Notes: generated by a model not told the origin, from the sequence alone. A stretch of 64,000 nucleotides of DNA from CAYPGJ01 sp050174775 (GCA_050174775.1 JBFXJP010000001.1:744001-808000); one strand, 5' to 3'; counted from the stretch's first letter, positions 33,913 to 42,218 are shown. A program made the numbers and translations.

Positions 33913-34860
33913 TTACAGACGGACCTCGCGCAGGAGGGTGCTGTGGAGGTTCGCTGTGTAGGAGGGCTGGAAAATGGTCCCTGGTTCGCGGGAGAATGCG
34001 GCGGAAGTCCCGGCCGCGGAGGCGCTTCGGAGCGCGTCGGGGAGGGCGTGAGGAAGTGCGGCGAGGAAGCCGGCGTGCGCGGCGTCGCCGCAGCCGACGG
34101 TGCAGAAGGGGTTTTCGGACGCTGGAACGGGGGTCTGCGCGTGGAGCGCGAGATCGGGCGTCGAGAGGACGACGCCCTCGGATCCGAGCGTGATCACGCA
34201 TGCGCGCAGGTGTGGATGTGCGCGTGCGGCGCGCACGGCGTCGGCCGGTGTGTCGATCGGAACGCGGGCCATCGCGCCCCATTCGTGTTGGTTGACTTTC
34301 AGGATGATCCCCGGGATTGAGGCGCATTCGCGCAGAAATGTAGAACTTGCATCAATTGACAGGATGGCCCCAGTCGCTGCGAGCGCGCGCACTTTTGCCG
34401 CGATACGAGTCGTAAGTGCTGATGGCGGGAGCGAGCCGCAGAACGCGATGATGGTGTCGGGATTAGCGAGCGCGACGAGGCGGGATTCGATCTCGGCGAG
34501 GGTTTCCTCCTGGAGGGGATGGCCGGGCTCGCGGAGGTGGGTGACGGAGGGCGCTTCGGGGTCGAGGAGCGTGATGGTGTGGCGCATGGGCGGCGTGGTC
34601 GGGACGAGCGCGTCGGCGACGAGTCCGGCGCACACGTTGGAGAACTCGGCACGGAAGTTGTCGAGCTCGGTGTGCGCAACGGGCGCGATGCAGATGGAGG
34701 GGATGTTGAGGCGCGCGAGGGAGCGCGAGACGTTGAGGCCCTTGCCGCCCGGACGGATGGCGAGAGGTTCGAGCAGCGCGGTGTCGCCTGTGTGGAGACC
34801 GGGCGCGCGGTAGACGCGGTCGATGGCTGGGTTGAGGGTGACTGTGACGATGCGCGGCAT
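33913..34860 (-). CDS. PfkB-family sugar kinase (1-phosphofructokinase/hexose kinase type)
   Basis: 315 residues from ATG 34860. MPRIVTVTLNPAIDRVYRAP, then IRPGGKGLNVSRSLARLNI, is the FruK/PfkB/LacC-type N-terminal signature. The second signature is CTVGCGDAAHAGFLAAL, where the family normally has GAGDSFxAGF; the catalytic Asp is kept, but the Ser-Phe is Ala-Ala. LPPSALTTRIAAKVRAL and ILKVNQHEWGAMARVP are typical of the fold. It likely phosphorylates fructose-1-phosphate or a related sugar phosphate; the substrate cannot be assigned. No PTS gene lies nearby. It is divergent from the TauE-like gene, with 29 bases between them. Confidence 0.85.
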   Translation of the reverse strand: MPRIVTVTLNPAIDRVYRAPGLHTGDTALLEPLAIRPGGKGLNVSRSLARLNIPSICIAPVAHTELDNFRAEFSNVCAGLVADALVPTTPPMRHTITLLDPEAPSVTHLREPGHPLQEETLAEIESRLVALANPDTIIAFCGSLPPSALTTRIAAKVRALAATGAILSIDASSTFLRECASIPGIILKVNQHEWGAMARVPIDTPADAVRAARAHPHLRACVITLGSEGVVLSTPDLALHAQTPVPASENPFCTVGCGDAAHAGFLAALPHALPDALRSASAAGTSAAFSREPGTIFQPSYTANLHSTLLREVRL

Positions 34861-34889
34861 CGGGTAAAGGGTACCTGCGTGTCTGTAGG

Positions 34890-35702
34890 ATGCTCCGCTC
34901 GATGGACCTGCCGCTGCTGACGATTCTGTTGCTGGGTGTGATAGGGCTCTTCGCGGGCGCGCTGGGGGGGGCGCTGGGCGCGGGCGGGTCTGTGATCATG
35001 ATTCCGGCCATGGCGATCCTGGTCGGGAAGGAGCACGGGGGCTCGCAGCACCTGTACCAGGCTGGCGCGATGGTGGTGAACATCGCGGTGGCGGTTCCTG
35101 CGGCGCTGAAGCATCGCGCGAAGGGCCGGCTGCGGATGGACGTCGTCCGGTGGATGATGCCGGTGGCTTTGGTGGCGATCGTGGTGGGCGTGCTGGTCTC
35201 GAATCAGTTTCGGGGTGCTGATCTGCGGCGGATCTTCGGCGTGTTTCTTGCGGTGATGATGGTGAGTGAGGGGATCGCGCTTGTCGGCGACGTGCGCGGT
35301 CGGCATGAGGAGGAGAAGCGGAACGAGCGTGTGACGCCTGCGCGAGCGGGGCTGGTGGGGAGCGTGATGGGGCTGAGCGCGGGGCTGCTCGGGATTGGAG
35401 GAGGGGCTCTTGCGGTGCCGGTCGCGCGGAGAGTGATGGGGATTGCGTTGGTGGAGGCGATCGCGGCGAGCAGCCTGGTGATGGTGGCGACGTCGTCGGT
35501 GGGGGCGGCGCTGAAGGTGGGGACGCTGGGGGAACATGGGATCGTGTGGTGGCGCGCGTTCGTGCTGGCGGCGATTTTGGCGCCGGGAGGAGTGGTTGGG
35601 GCGAGGTTGGGGGCGGGGTTGGCGCATGCGGCGCCGAGGTGGGCGCTGCGGGCGTTGCTGGTGGTTGTGCTTGGGGTGACGGTGTGGGGGATGTGGAGGT
35701 AG
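34890..35702 (+). CDS. TauE/SafE family membrane transporter
   Basis: 270 residues from ATG 34890; ATG 34902 four codons later, with AGGA 12 bases upstream, is equally likely. About eight hydrophobic segments are visible, starting with LLTILLLGVIGLFAGALGGA and the Gly-rich turn LGAGGSVIMIPAMAILVG. The internal repeat SVMGLSAGLLGIGGGALAVP in the second half mirrors the first, as expected of the TauE/SafE (sulfite exporter, DUF81) family. A hydrophilic loop (RGRHEEEKRNERVTPARA) divides the halves. It probably exports or imports small anions such as sulfite or sulfonates; the substrate is not determinable here. Confidence 0.9.
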   Translation: MLRSMDLPLLTILLLGVIGLFAGALGGALGAGGSVIMIPAMAILVGKEHGGSQHLYQAGAMVVNIAVAVPAALKHRAKGRLRMDVVRWMMPVALVAIVVGVLVSNQFRGADLRRIFGVFLAVMMVSEGIALVGDVRGRHEEEKRNERVTPARAGLVGSVMGLSAGLLGIGGGALAVPVARRVMGIALVEAIAASSLVMVATSSVGAALKVGTLGEHGIVWWRAFVLAAILAPGGVVGARLGAGLAHAAPRWALRALLVVVLGVTVWGMWR

Positions 35703-35854
35703 GAGAGGGGCACTTGGGGGGAGGGGAAGGAAGAGTGGGTAGACGCTCTCTTGCGGTCGCGTCTCGTTATGCGCGAGGAGACGCAGAACACGCTCCGGAT
35801 TGACGGGGTGGGGTGCGCGGGTAAGGCCGAGAGGAGAAAGAGGCCCCCTCACCC

Positions 35855-35893
35855 GTCACGCCTTCGGCGTGACACCCTCTCCCTCGGAGGGAG
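35855..35893. repeat. Tandem hairpins in the intergenic region
   Basis: GTCACGCCTTCGGCGTGAC (35855-35873) folds into an 8-bp stem with a C(TTCG)G-type loop. It is followed by CTCCCTCGGAGGGAG (35879-35893), a perfect inverted repeat with a single central base. The T tract needed for termination is absent. The pair looks like a dispersed palindromic element. Confidence 0.5.
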
Positions 35894-35961
35894 GGAGGAA
35901 TACCACGCTCCCTCACGGTCGCGGCTCCGGTGGACCAATAGAAGTCGCGCGGGAGGAGCGT

Positions 35962-35981
35962 CTGCGAGCTTGCGCTCGCGG
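35962..35981. repeat. REP-like intergenic hairpin, copy 2
   Basis: CTGCGAGCTTGCGCTCGCGG shares its first 18 bases with the hairpin at 31672-31689. Both copies are intergenic. Confidence 0.5.
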
Positions 35982-36000
35982 CGCGGAAGGAAGAAAAGGA

Positions 36001-36055
36001 AAAGCGGCGTGTTGAAGGAAGAGCGGTGCGTTGAAGAAAAAGCGGCGCGTTCGGA
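36001..36055 (+). repeat. Imperfect triple tandem repeat
   Basis: Three adjacent units of 17-19 bases share the pattern AAAGCGGCGyGTTGAAG: 36001-36017, 36018-36036 and 36037-36055. The third unit has diverged at its end. The function is unknown. Confidence 0.45.
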
Positions 36056-36084
36056 GAGGCGGGCGTGGAGCGCGTCGCTCGTGT

Positions 36085-38781
36085 TCAGCAGCCGGTTCCG
36101 AAGAAGGAGAGGACGAGGTTGAGGTCCTGGAAGTTGACGGCGCCGTCGTCGTTGAGGTCGCCGTTCGTGCCGGGGGCGACGGTCTGGCCGAAGAAGGAGA
36201 GGACGAGATTGAGGTCGACGAAGTTGACGACGTTGTCGCCGTTGGCGTCTCCGGGGCAGGGGGCCTGACCGATGTAGAGGCTTGCGGTGTTTGAGATCGC
36301 TACGCCGCAGGCGTTGTCGATGATGGCACGTACGCGGCGGTTGTGCAGCGCCTGGGTTGCGTTGTTGATGGTGAGCGTCGTGTCGCCCGGGCGGATGGTG
36401 GGGAGGAGTTGTGTGATGGAGGCGGTTGCGGGCTCGGCGCCTGGGATGGGGCCGTCGGTGAGATTGACGAAGACGTTGGAGTGCGGGGCGGACTCGAGCT
36501 GCCAGGTTGCGGAGAGGTCGGCGAAGCCGAGTGCGGGGGTCGCGGTGAAGGCGGCGGCGCCGGAGAGCTGTGCGACTTGTTGTTGAGGTTGTTGTGCGAG
36601 CCAGGGTGTGTTGGTCTCGGTCCATCGTGCGCGTTGGCTGGAGACGAATGAGGGGATGGGTCGGTGGAATCTGCCGTAGGTGAAGAGCTCGTTGGCCTTG
36701 GGCCACCAGATGACGCCGTCGGAGGTGTCGGTGGAGACGGGTGAGAGGCCGGAGGTCTGGCCGTTCCATCGCACGACGAAGGTCGTCTGGCCGAAGGGAG
36801 CGAGGCGCATGTCGCCTGCTGCGTAGATCTCGCCGTTGGGCTTCTGGGTGATGGATTCGGCGCGGAAGAGGCCGCTCTGGAGGCCTGGCGCGGCGGTCCA
36901 CTGGGCGCCGTTCCATTTGGCGAGTTGGGCGTAGGACTGTGCGGGCTCGCCGAAGACGAGGAAGCCTGCGGCGTAGATGTCGCCGTTGGGCTGGACGATG
37001 ATGTCCTTGATCCAGGTTCCGTCGCCGAGCTGGGTTCCGACGCGTTGCCAGACTTCGCCGTCCCATCGGCCGATGCCGCGGAGCTGGACGCCGCCGGAGA
37101 GGTTAAAGGCGCCGGCTACGAGGATGTGTCCGTTGCTCAGGACGTGGATGTCGTAGACGGGGCCGCTGAGGGCGGGCGCTACGTTGGACCACTGCGCGCC
37201 GTTCCAGCGCGCGAGGTTTGTGATGGGGAGTCCGCCTGCGGAGGTGAATTGTCCGCCGACGAGGAGGTCGCCGCCGTTTGGGTCGACGGTGAGGGCGGTG
37301 ACGGTTCCGTTGACGCCGAGGGCGAGGGGTTGCCACTGGGCTCCGTCCCATCGCGCGATGTGGTTGCGTTGTGCGGAGCCGAATTGTGTGAAGGCGCCGC
37401 CTGCGATGATCTCTCCGGCTCGGAGGGTGATGGCGTGGATTTGTCCGTTGGCTTCGGGTCCGATGGGCGTGTAGTGCGCGCCGTCGTACTTGAGGACGGC
37501 GCCGTTGGTGGGCGTCCCGGTGTTGAGGGAGGCGGTGTATCCGGCGCCGATGAGGAGATCGCCGTCGGGCGCGAGGATGGCTTTGGTGAATGGGCCGTGG
37601 ATGCCCGGCGCGATGGGCTTCCAGTCGTCGCCCTGCCAACGCGCGACGAAGCTGGCGGGTTTGTCGTTGACGGCGGTGAATCGGCCGCTGGCGAAGACGT
37701 CCTGGTCGGAGACGGCGAGGAGGGCGCGGATTTCGCCGCGGAATTCGGAGCCTACGACGGTCCAGGCGTCGCCGTCCCAGCGCGCGATCTGGTGCGTGGT
37801 CTGGGGGGAGGGGGAGAGACCTGCCGCGAAGATGTCGCCGTTGGGGAGGCGGGTGAGGGCCTTGACGGTTCCGGGGAGGCCGGAGTCGAGTGCGGACCAG
37901 GCGGCGCCGTTCCAGCGCGCGATGTTGGAGACGGGGAGTCCGCTTGCTGAGGTGAAGGCGCCGGCTGCGATGAGATTGCCGCTCGGCTCGAGGAGGAGCG
38001 CGTGGACGGGGCCGTTGAGCCCGGAGGCAAGGGAGGACCAGGCGGAGCCGTTCCAGCGGACGATCTTCGAGAAAGGGAGGCCGCCTGCGGTGACGATGTC
38101 GCCGGCGGCGATGATGTCGCCGTTGGGCATGGTGACGAGGGCGTTGACGTCGCCGATGATCCCGCCGCCGACCTCTGCCCATGCGGCGCCGTCCCAGCGG
38201 ACGATGTTGCGGCCGCGGTAGGTGAAGTGGCCGCCGACGTACAGGCTGCCGTCGAGGCCGGGGGTCATGGCCTGGACCCAGTTGAGGAGGCCGGAGTCGG
38301 CCACGCTCGTGCCTAGGTGGGTCCAGGTGGCGCCGGTCCAGCGCGCGATGTTGCTGGGGTATGTGGGGTTGCCGGAGCCGCTGAATGCGCCGCAGGCAAT
38401 GAGCGAGCCGTCGGGGAGGACGGTGAGCGCAGTGACGGAGCCTGAGTTGCTGCCCTGGTTGATGTATGCGCCCAGGTTGTCGCCGAGGCGTTCGATGGCG
38501 CCGGTTTGGGGATCGAACATTGCGGCGTTCTTTGCGATCGTGTCAGCAAAGATGGATGCGGCGCCGCCGAAGACGACGACGGGGGAGCGGGGGCCGGGGC
38601 CGTCGGGGTCCCAGAGGGTGAGCGCGTCGATGAAGGAATCGGCGCCGGGGAGGGTTTCGCCCGGGAGCCACTGGGGGGCGCAGTCTCCGGCTCTGGACGT
38701 GGTCGGCGCGAGGAGTGAAAGAACGCTCGCGCAGAGAACGTGCGGGAAGGCGCGCGCGACGGAGGGGGCGGCGTGATTCAT
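36085..38781 (-). CDS. Secreted repeat (delta-60/Kelch-like beta) protein with two dockerin repeats
   Basis: 898 residues from ATG 38781, chosen because GGGAG lies six bases upstream and a signal peptide (VLCASVLSLLAPTTSRAGDC) follows. Roughly 15 tandem repeats of about 40 residues have the form NxxxxxARWNGxxWxxLxxGxxGxVxALxxxPxGxxxAAGxF; examples are IARWNGAAWSALDSGLPGTV and LARWNGAQWSNVAPALSGPV. This is typical of large secreted planctomycete beta-propeller proteins. The C-terminus has two EF-hand-like dockerin repeats, CPGDANGDNVVNFVDLNLVL and NGDLNDDGAVNFQDLNLVLS, ending in FFGTGC. It is probably extracellular or surface-bound. The ligand is unknown. It shares the dockerin tail with four other proteins of this window. 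Confidence 0.85.
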   Translation of the reverse strand: MNHAAPSVARAFPHVLCASVLSLLAPTTSRAGDCAPQWLPGETLPGADSFIDALTLWDPDGPGPRSPVVVFGGAASIFADTIAKNAAMFDPQTGAIERLGDNLGAYINQGSNSGSVTALTVLPDGSLIACGAFSGSGNPTYPSNIARWTGATWTHLGTSVADSGLLNWVQAMTPGLDGSLYVGGHFTYRGRNIVRWDGAAWAEVGGGIIGDVNALVTMPNGDIIAAGDIVTAGGLPFSKIVRWNGSAWSSLASGLNGPVHALLLEPSGNLIAAGAFTSASGLPVSNIARWNGAAWSALDSGLPGTVKALTRLPNGDIFAAGLSPSPQTTHQIARWDGDAWTVVGSEFRGEIRALLAVSDQDVFASGRFTAVNDKPASFVARWQGDDWKPIAPGIHGPFTKAILAPDGDLLIGAGYTASLNTGTPTNGAVLKYDGAHYTPIGPEANGQIHAITLRAGEIIAGGAFTQFGSAQRNHIARWDGAQWQPLALGVNGTVTALTVDPNGGDLLVGGQFTSAGGLPITNLARWNGAQWSNVAPALSGPVYDIHVLSNGHILVAGAFNLSGGVQLRGIGRWDGEVWQRVGTQLGDGTWIKDIIVQPNGDIYAAGFLVFGEPAQSYAQLAKWNGAQWTAAPGLQSGLFRAESITQKPNGEIYAAGDMRLAPFGQTTFVVRWNGQTSGLSPVSTDTSDGVIWWPKANELFTYGRFHRPIPSFVSSQRARWTETNTPWLAQQPQQQVAQLSGAAAFTATPALGFADLSATWQLESAPHSNVFVNLTDGPIPGAEPATASITQLLPTIRPGDTTLTINNATQALHNRRVRAIIDNACGVAISNTASLYIGQAPCPGDANGDNVVNFVDLNLVLSFFGQTVAPGTNGDLNDDGAVNFQDLNLVLSFFGTGC

Positions 38782-38904
38782 GTGTGCTCCCGGGGGCGAG
38801 GTGACGAGCGCGTCATTACGACGTGTCATCGAGAGTACACGGAAACGGGATAGGGGCAATGGTTATTCGCCACGTCTTTGGGAGTCTTTGCGCGGGGGTG
38901 GGGA

Positions 38905-39477
38905 TCAGGGAGTCTCGTCGTGGACTGCGCGTTCGAGGAGGGCGCCGGCGTCGTGTCTGCCGACGAGGGTGACGAGTTGGAGGTAGGGGTTGACGAGCTG
39001 GACATCGGATTGCATGAGAGAGGCGAGGCGGTCGGCGTAGGCGTTGGGGGGCTCGGAGGGGTTGCGGGGCGGGATGATGTCTTTGGCGCGGGCCGCGGTG
39101 GCGAGGGCGAGTGCGAACTGCTCGCCTTTTTCGATGATGGCGCGGCGCGCGGCGACGAGATCGGTGAGGGTCTGGTTGGCTTGTTCGATCGCCATGGCGA
39201 GGGCGTCGGCACGGCGCGCGGCGCGGGCTGCGCGGGGGTTGGGGGAGCCGGCGGGGGCGGCTCGGGAGTTGAGCGCGGTGAGGAGTCGTGCGCGGGTGGT
39301 GGCGATTTGCGAGGCCTGGGACAAACGCCAGGAGAGGAGGAGTTGCTCGGCGTTCTTCATCCAGACGACGAGCTCGGTTGTCAGTCGTGCGGGCTGGGTT
39401 TCGAGGAGGTCGACGAGCGCGGGGAGCTGGAGCAGCCGCTGTTCGAGTTCCTCAACCTGTGCGAGCCGGAGGGCCAC
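38905..39477 (-). CDS. Hypothetical helical protein of the DUF2589 cluster
   Basis: 190 residues from GTG 39477, eight bases after the stop codon of the upstream gene at 39485. The sequence is almost wholly helical and predicted to coil: VEELEQRLLQLPALVDLLET, ELVVWMKNAEQLLLSWRLSQ, ADALAMAIEQANQTLTDLVA. A short Pro-rich region follows (IIPPRNPSEPPNAYADRLA). No signal peptide or membrane segment is seen. The family is not recognised. Tight spacing with the two genes upstream argues for one transcript and a joint function. Confidence 0.75.
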   Translation of the reverse strand: MALRLAQVEELEQRLLQLPALVDLLETQPARLTTELVVWMKNAEQLLLSWRLSQASQIATTRARLLTALNSRAAPAGSPNPRAARAARRADALAMAIEQANQTLTDLVAARRAIIEKGEQFALALATAARAKDIIPPRNPSEPPNAYADRLASLMQSDVQLVNPYLQLVTLVGRHDAGALLERAVHDETP

Positions 39478-39484
39478 GGCTGGA

Positions 39485-40168
39485 TCACTCCGGGACGAGG
39501 CTGAAGCCTTCGCCGGCGTCGCCCCGGTCGACGAGTTCGTAGGAATCTTCGGAGATGGTGACCCGGACGCGGACGACGCTGTTGGAATCCTCGTGGGCCT
39601 TGATGTCGGCGGCGCCTACGCGGACCTGGAGTTGGGGGGCGACGGTGAGCTTGTCGAGGAGGAGTGAGCGGAGTGAGTCTTTGAGTGTTCTTTCGACGGC
39701 GGGGATGGCCTTGGCGTCGGCGCTCTGGGGATCGATGGAGGCGGTCATGGCGCGGCTGACGGCAGCGCCGGTGTTTGTGGCGAGACGTGTGGAGGAGAGG
39801 AGGGCGCGCGGGCCGGCTTTGAGTGATTCGTCGATGGCGGCGGCGCCGGTGGCGCGGACCTTCCTGAGGGCCTGCGCGCTGAGGGTGACGTTGTGGGTGG
39901 CGAGGGCCTTGTCGACGAGTGTGGTGAGTTCTTCGGGTGTCGGGGCGGCTGTGGCGGGCGCGGCGGTGGAGGGGGCGGGATCGGCGGAGATGAGGACGGG
40001 GAAGTCGAACGTGATCTCGGGGAGGCGGAATCGCGGGATGGAGAGCGTGCGGAGGAGTGCATCGGTGCTGTAGGACTCTGCGATTTTGACGGCTTCGAGG
40101 TCGGCGCGAACGCGCGCGTACGCGGCGTCGGTGAGGAGCGCGCCGATGAAGTCTCCGAGTTGGGCCAT
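39485..40168 (-). CDS. Hypothetical protein of the DUF2589 cluster with an IPxxRLPEITFDF motif
   Basis: 227 residues from ATG 40168. The N-terminal 60 residues contain VRADLEAVKIAESYSTDALL then LRTLSIPRFRLPEITFDFPV. The latter closely parallels LTLLPIPFIRIEETTIDFNA in the adjacent DUF2589 protein: both have (I/L)P-x-(F/I)-R-(I/L)-x-E-x-T-(I/F)-D-F. An Ala/Pro/Thr-rich linker follows, then a helical region and a C-terminal beta-rich segment (LQVRVGAADIKAHEDSNSVV). No membrane anchor is seen. I infer that this protein and the DUF2589 protein are structural relatives that act together. The function is unknown. Confidence 0.75.
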   Translation of the reverse strand: MAQLGDFIGALLTDAAYARVRADLEAVKIAESYSTDALLRTLSIPRFRLPEITFDFPVLISADPAPSTAAPATAAPTPEELTTLVDKALATHNVTLSAQALRKVRATGAAAIDESLKAGPRALLSSTRLATNTGAAVSRAMTASIDPQSADAKAIPAVERTLKDSLRSLLLDKLTVAPQLQVRVGAADIKAHEDSNSVVRVRVTISEDSYELVDRGDAGEGFSLVPE

Positions 40169-40202
40169 GATGGCGTGTTACCTGTGAGCGCGCGGGCGGG
40201 GC

Positions 40203-41090
40203 TCAGACGCGCACGGGTGCGGGGGCCGAGGTGGGGAGGGCGATGATGGCGTCTTCGAGGATGCCGAGGATTCGCTCCATTCCGGCGGGCATTTCGTCCT
40301 GGACGGCGCGGATGTGGACGGCCATGGAGTAGGTGCGGTCGACCTTGGAGCCGGACTGTGTGTTCTTCTGGTAGGAGGTGGAGACCTTGAGTTTGGCGGA
40401 GACTGCTGAGAAGAGCGGGGGGTATCCGACGCTGGCGCTCGCGCTCGCGGCGGTTTTGAACGTGGAATCGGTGGTGGTTTCCTCGATGGAGTTGATCTTG
40501 GCGTTAAAGTCGATGGTGGTTTCTTCGATGCGGATGAAGGGGATGGGCAGGAGGGTGAGGATGGGGACTTCGATCTGCATGGTGGCGTAGACGGCGGCCA
40601 CGGCGGACGAGCCTGCGTTGAAGGTGGCGGTTGCAGTGGCGCCGGAGCCGTTGCCGCCGGAGAAGGTGACGGTGGGAGCGGAGGTGTATCCGGAGCCGGC
40701 GTTGTCGAGGGTGATCGCGGTAACAGCGCCGTTGGTGACGATGGCCGTGGCCGCCGCGCCGGTTCCGCCGCCCCCGGAAAAGCCGACCGTCGGAGCGGAT
40801 GTGTATCCGGAGCCGCCGCCGCCGGGGCTCACAACGATGGCGGTGATCGCGGCGGGCACAGCGGGCTGGAAGGGGCTGACTTCCTTGGGGTATTTGAAGG
40901 AGACGTAGATGGGCTCATCGGTGGATGGCTTCATCGGGTCGGTGTTGGGGGCGGGCCTGAAGCCGACGGACTTGATGAAGTTGACGGTGCTCATGGCGGC
41001 CTGCGCTTGCGCGTTGACCACGGCCATGAGGGGCCCGCCGAGCATCGCTTCGAAGTTGATGGACGAGAGTTCTTTTCCCGGCGCCGCCAT
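40203..41090 (-). CDS. DUF2589 family protein with an inserted pair of GSGYTSAPTV repeats
   Basis: 295 residues from ATG 41090, chosen because GGAG lies eight bases upstream; an ATG two codons earlier is possible. KELSSINFEAMLGGPLMAVV and NAQAQAAMSTVNFIKSVGF form the DUF2589 start, and VPILTLLPIPFIRIEETTID then PPLFSAVSAKLKVSTSYQKN complete the family core. Between them, residues about 80-166 carry two similar 35-40-residue units, each with GSGYTSAPTV followed by FSGG and a Gly/Ala/Thr-rich run. Such GSGYTSAPTV repeats are seen in phage tail and adhesin-like proteins. I read them as an inserted domain. DUF2589 has no known function. It leads a minus-strand group of three genes and is divergent from the M15 peptidase gene. 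Confidence 0.8.
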   Translation of the reverse strand: MAAPGKELSSINFEAMLGGPLMAVVNAQAQAAMSTVNFIKSVGFRPAPNTDPMKPSTDEPIYVSFKYPKEVSPFQPAVPAAITAIVVSPGGGGSGYTSAPTVGFSGGGGTGAAATAIVTNGAVTAITLDNAGSGYTSAPTVTFSGGNGSGATATATFNAGSSAVAAVYATMQIEVPILTLLPIPFIRIEETTIDFNAKINSIEETTTDSTFKTAASASASVGYPPLFSAVSAKLKVSTSYQKNTQSGSKVDRTYSMAVHIRAVQDEMPAGMERILGILEDAIIALPTSAPAPVRV

Positions 41091-41226
41091 GTGCATTTCT
41101 CCGCGTTATGAATTCTGTCCACCTGAGCGAGGGAGTACGATAATGGTGGCCCATGCGCGGGTCAATATGTGAATGCGCGGTTGATGCGCGTCGTTGTGAT
41201 GCGTGTGATGTGACTGGAGGTTGAGC

Positions 41227-42126
41227 ATGACGCGGTTGCAGGGGTCGGTCGGTCAGGGGGGAGTGAACCTTGCGTCGGACGTGCTGATCGTGCAGCAACT
41301 CTTGAATCGGCATGACCTTGCGCCCTTGGCGCTGGTGGCTGAGGATGGGCGGGCGGGGCCGATGGTGGTGGAGGCGATCCGGCACTTTCAGGCGCGGCAC
41401 GCGAACATGAGTTCGCCTGACGGACGGGTGGACCCGGAGGGGCGGACGTGGAGGGCGCTGCGGAACGCCGGGCAGTCGCGAGGGACGGGGTCGAGCGCGG
41501 AGACGCGGAAGGCGGACCGAGAGGAGCGGGCGCGGATCGTCGATCCGCGGGTGAAGGAGACGGAGCGGACGACGCGGATCATTGATGCGCTGATTCCGCA
41601 TCTGAGCGGGATCCGCGCGAAGATTATCTCGGGCTATCTGTCGGACGCGGACCTGTATTGGAAGGTGAATTACCACTGGGAGCTGCTACTGCAGACGGTG
41701 GAGCATTCGATCGGGCTGCCGATCGAGCCGGGCGTGCGGGGCGCGTTGCAGGGCATCCGTGGTCAGTTGCTGGGGTGCAGACCGGACCCGGCGTCGGGGT
41801 ATGTGACGGGGGACGTGGGGAGACCGACGGACAAGTCATCGCAGCAGGATGCGCTGCAGCGGCACAAGACGGTGTCGCAGTGCAAGCGCGAGTTCAAGAA
41901 GATCATGGAGCGCGAAGGGCTGATGCGGCTGAGCAAGAAGAGCCCGCAGGTGTTTCACCTTGCGGCCGCGCCGGTGGCGGCGCCGGGGACGAGTAAGCAC
42001 AGCACGGGATACGCGATCGACATCCAGGGGGACAACGGGGCGATCAAGAACGTGTGCAAGAGTCGGGGCGCGACGTTGGTGTTTGATGAGAAGAGCCACG
42101 TGCATGTGGAGTTCGCGAACGCGTGA
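41227..42126 (+). CDS. Peptidoglycan-binding protein with M15-type (VanY-like) peptidase domain
   Basis: 299 residues from ATG 41227, with GGAGG six bases upstream. Residues about 12-80 form a PG_binding_1-like repeat (LASDVLIVQQLLNRHDLAPL, then RAGPMVVEAIRHFQARH). The C-terminal region holds SKHSTGYAIDIQGDNGAIKN (His258, Asp265) and EKSHVHVEFANA (His291, His293), matching the SxHxxGxAxD...HxH zinc ligands of M15 D-Ala-D-Ala carboxypeptidases. The middle (ADLYWKVNYHWELLLQTVEH) is not recognised. It probably binds and trims peptidoglycan, but no signal peptide is seen, so its export route is unclear. The gene shares a 136-base divergent region with the DUF2589 gene. Confidence 0.8.
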   Translation: MTRLQGSVGQGGVNLASDVLIVQQLLNRHDLAPLALVAEDGRAGPMVVEAIRHFQARHANMSSPDGRVDPEGRTWRALRNAGQSRGTGSSAETRKADREERARIVDPRVKETERTTRIIDALIPHLSGIRAKIISGYLSDADLYWKVNYHWELLLQTVEHSIGLPIEPGVRGALQGIRGQLLGCRPDPASGYVTGDVGRPTDKSSQQDALQRHKTVSQCKREFKKIMEREGLMRLSKKSPQVFHLAAAPVAAPGTSKHSTGYAIDIQGDNGAIKNVCKSRGATLVFDEKSHVHVEFANA

Positions 42127-42187
42127 TCGTGTGCTCGCAGGGGCTGCCAAAGTGGCAGACGGGGACGTGTGGAACCGGGCGCGGGGT

Positions 42188-42218
42188 TTGCAGATCAAAG
42201 GGCGTGAGCGAATAGAAT
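42188..42218 (+). promoter_or_regulatory. Weak candidate promoter of htpX
   Basis: TTGCAG (42188-42193) and TAGAAT (42213-42218) are separated by 19 bases, longer than ideal. The -10 box is good, the -35 box weak. The position, about 40 bases upstream of the htpX ribosome site, is reasonable. Confidence 0.3.

Larger units (their letters stand above)
35703..36084. other. Repeat-rich intergenic region
   Basis: These 382 bases between the TauE-like gene and the convergent secreted repeat protein have no gene-like frame. They carry several hairpins (35855-35893), a second copy of the 18-base hairpin core (35962-35981) and an imperfect triple repeat (36001-36055). Two related stretches, GACGCTCTCTTGCGGTCGCG near 35740 and CACGCTCCCTCACGGTCGCG near 35904, also look like diverged copies of one element. 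Confidence 0.5.

Noticed and set aside
35751..36122. Plus-strand frame across the repeat-rich gap
   Set aside because: Arg/Ser-rich translation of repeats, no ribosome site, and it runs into the convergent gene.
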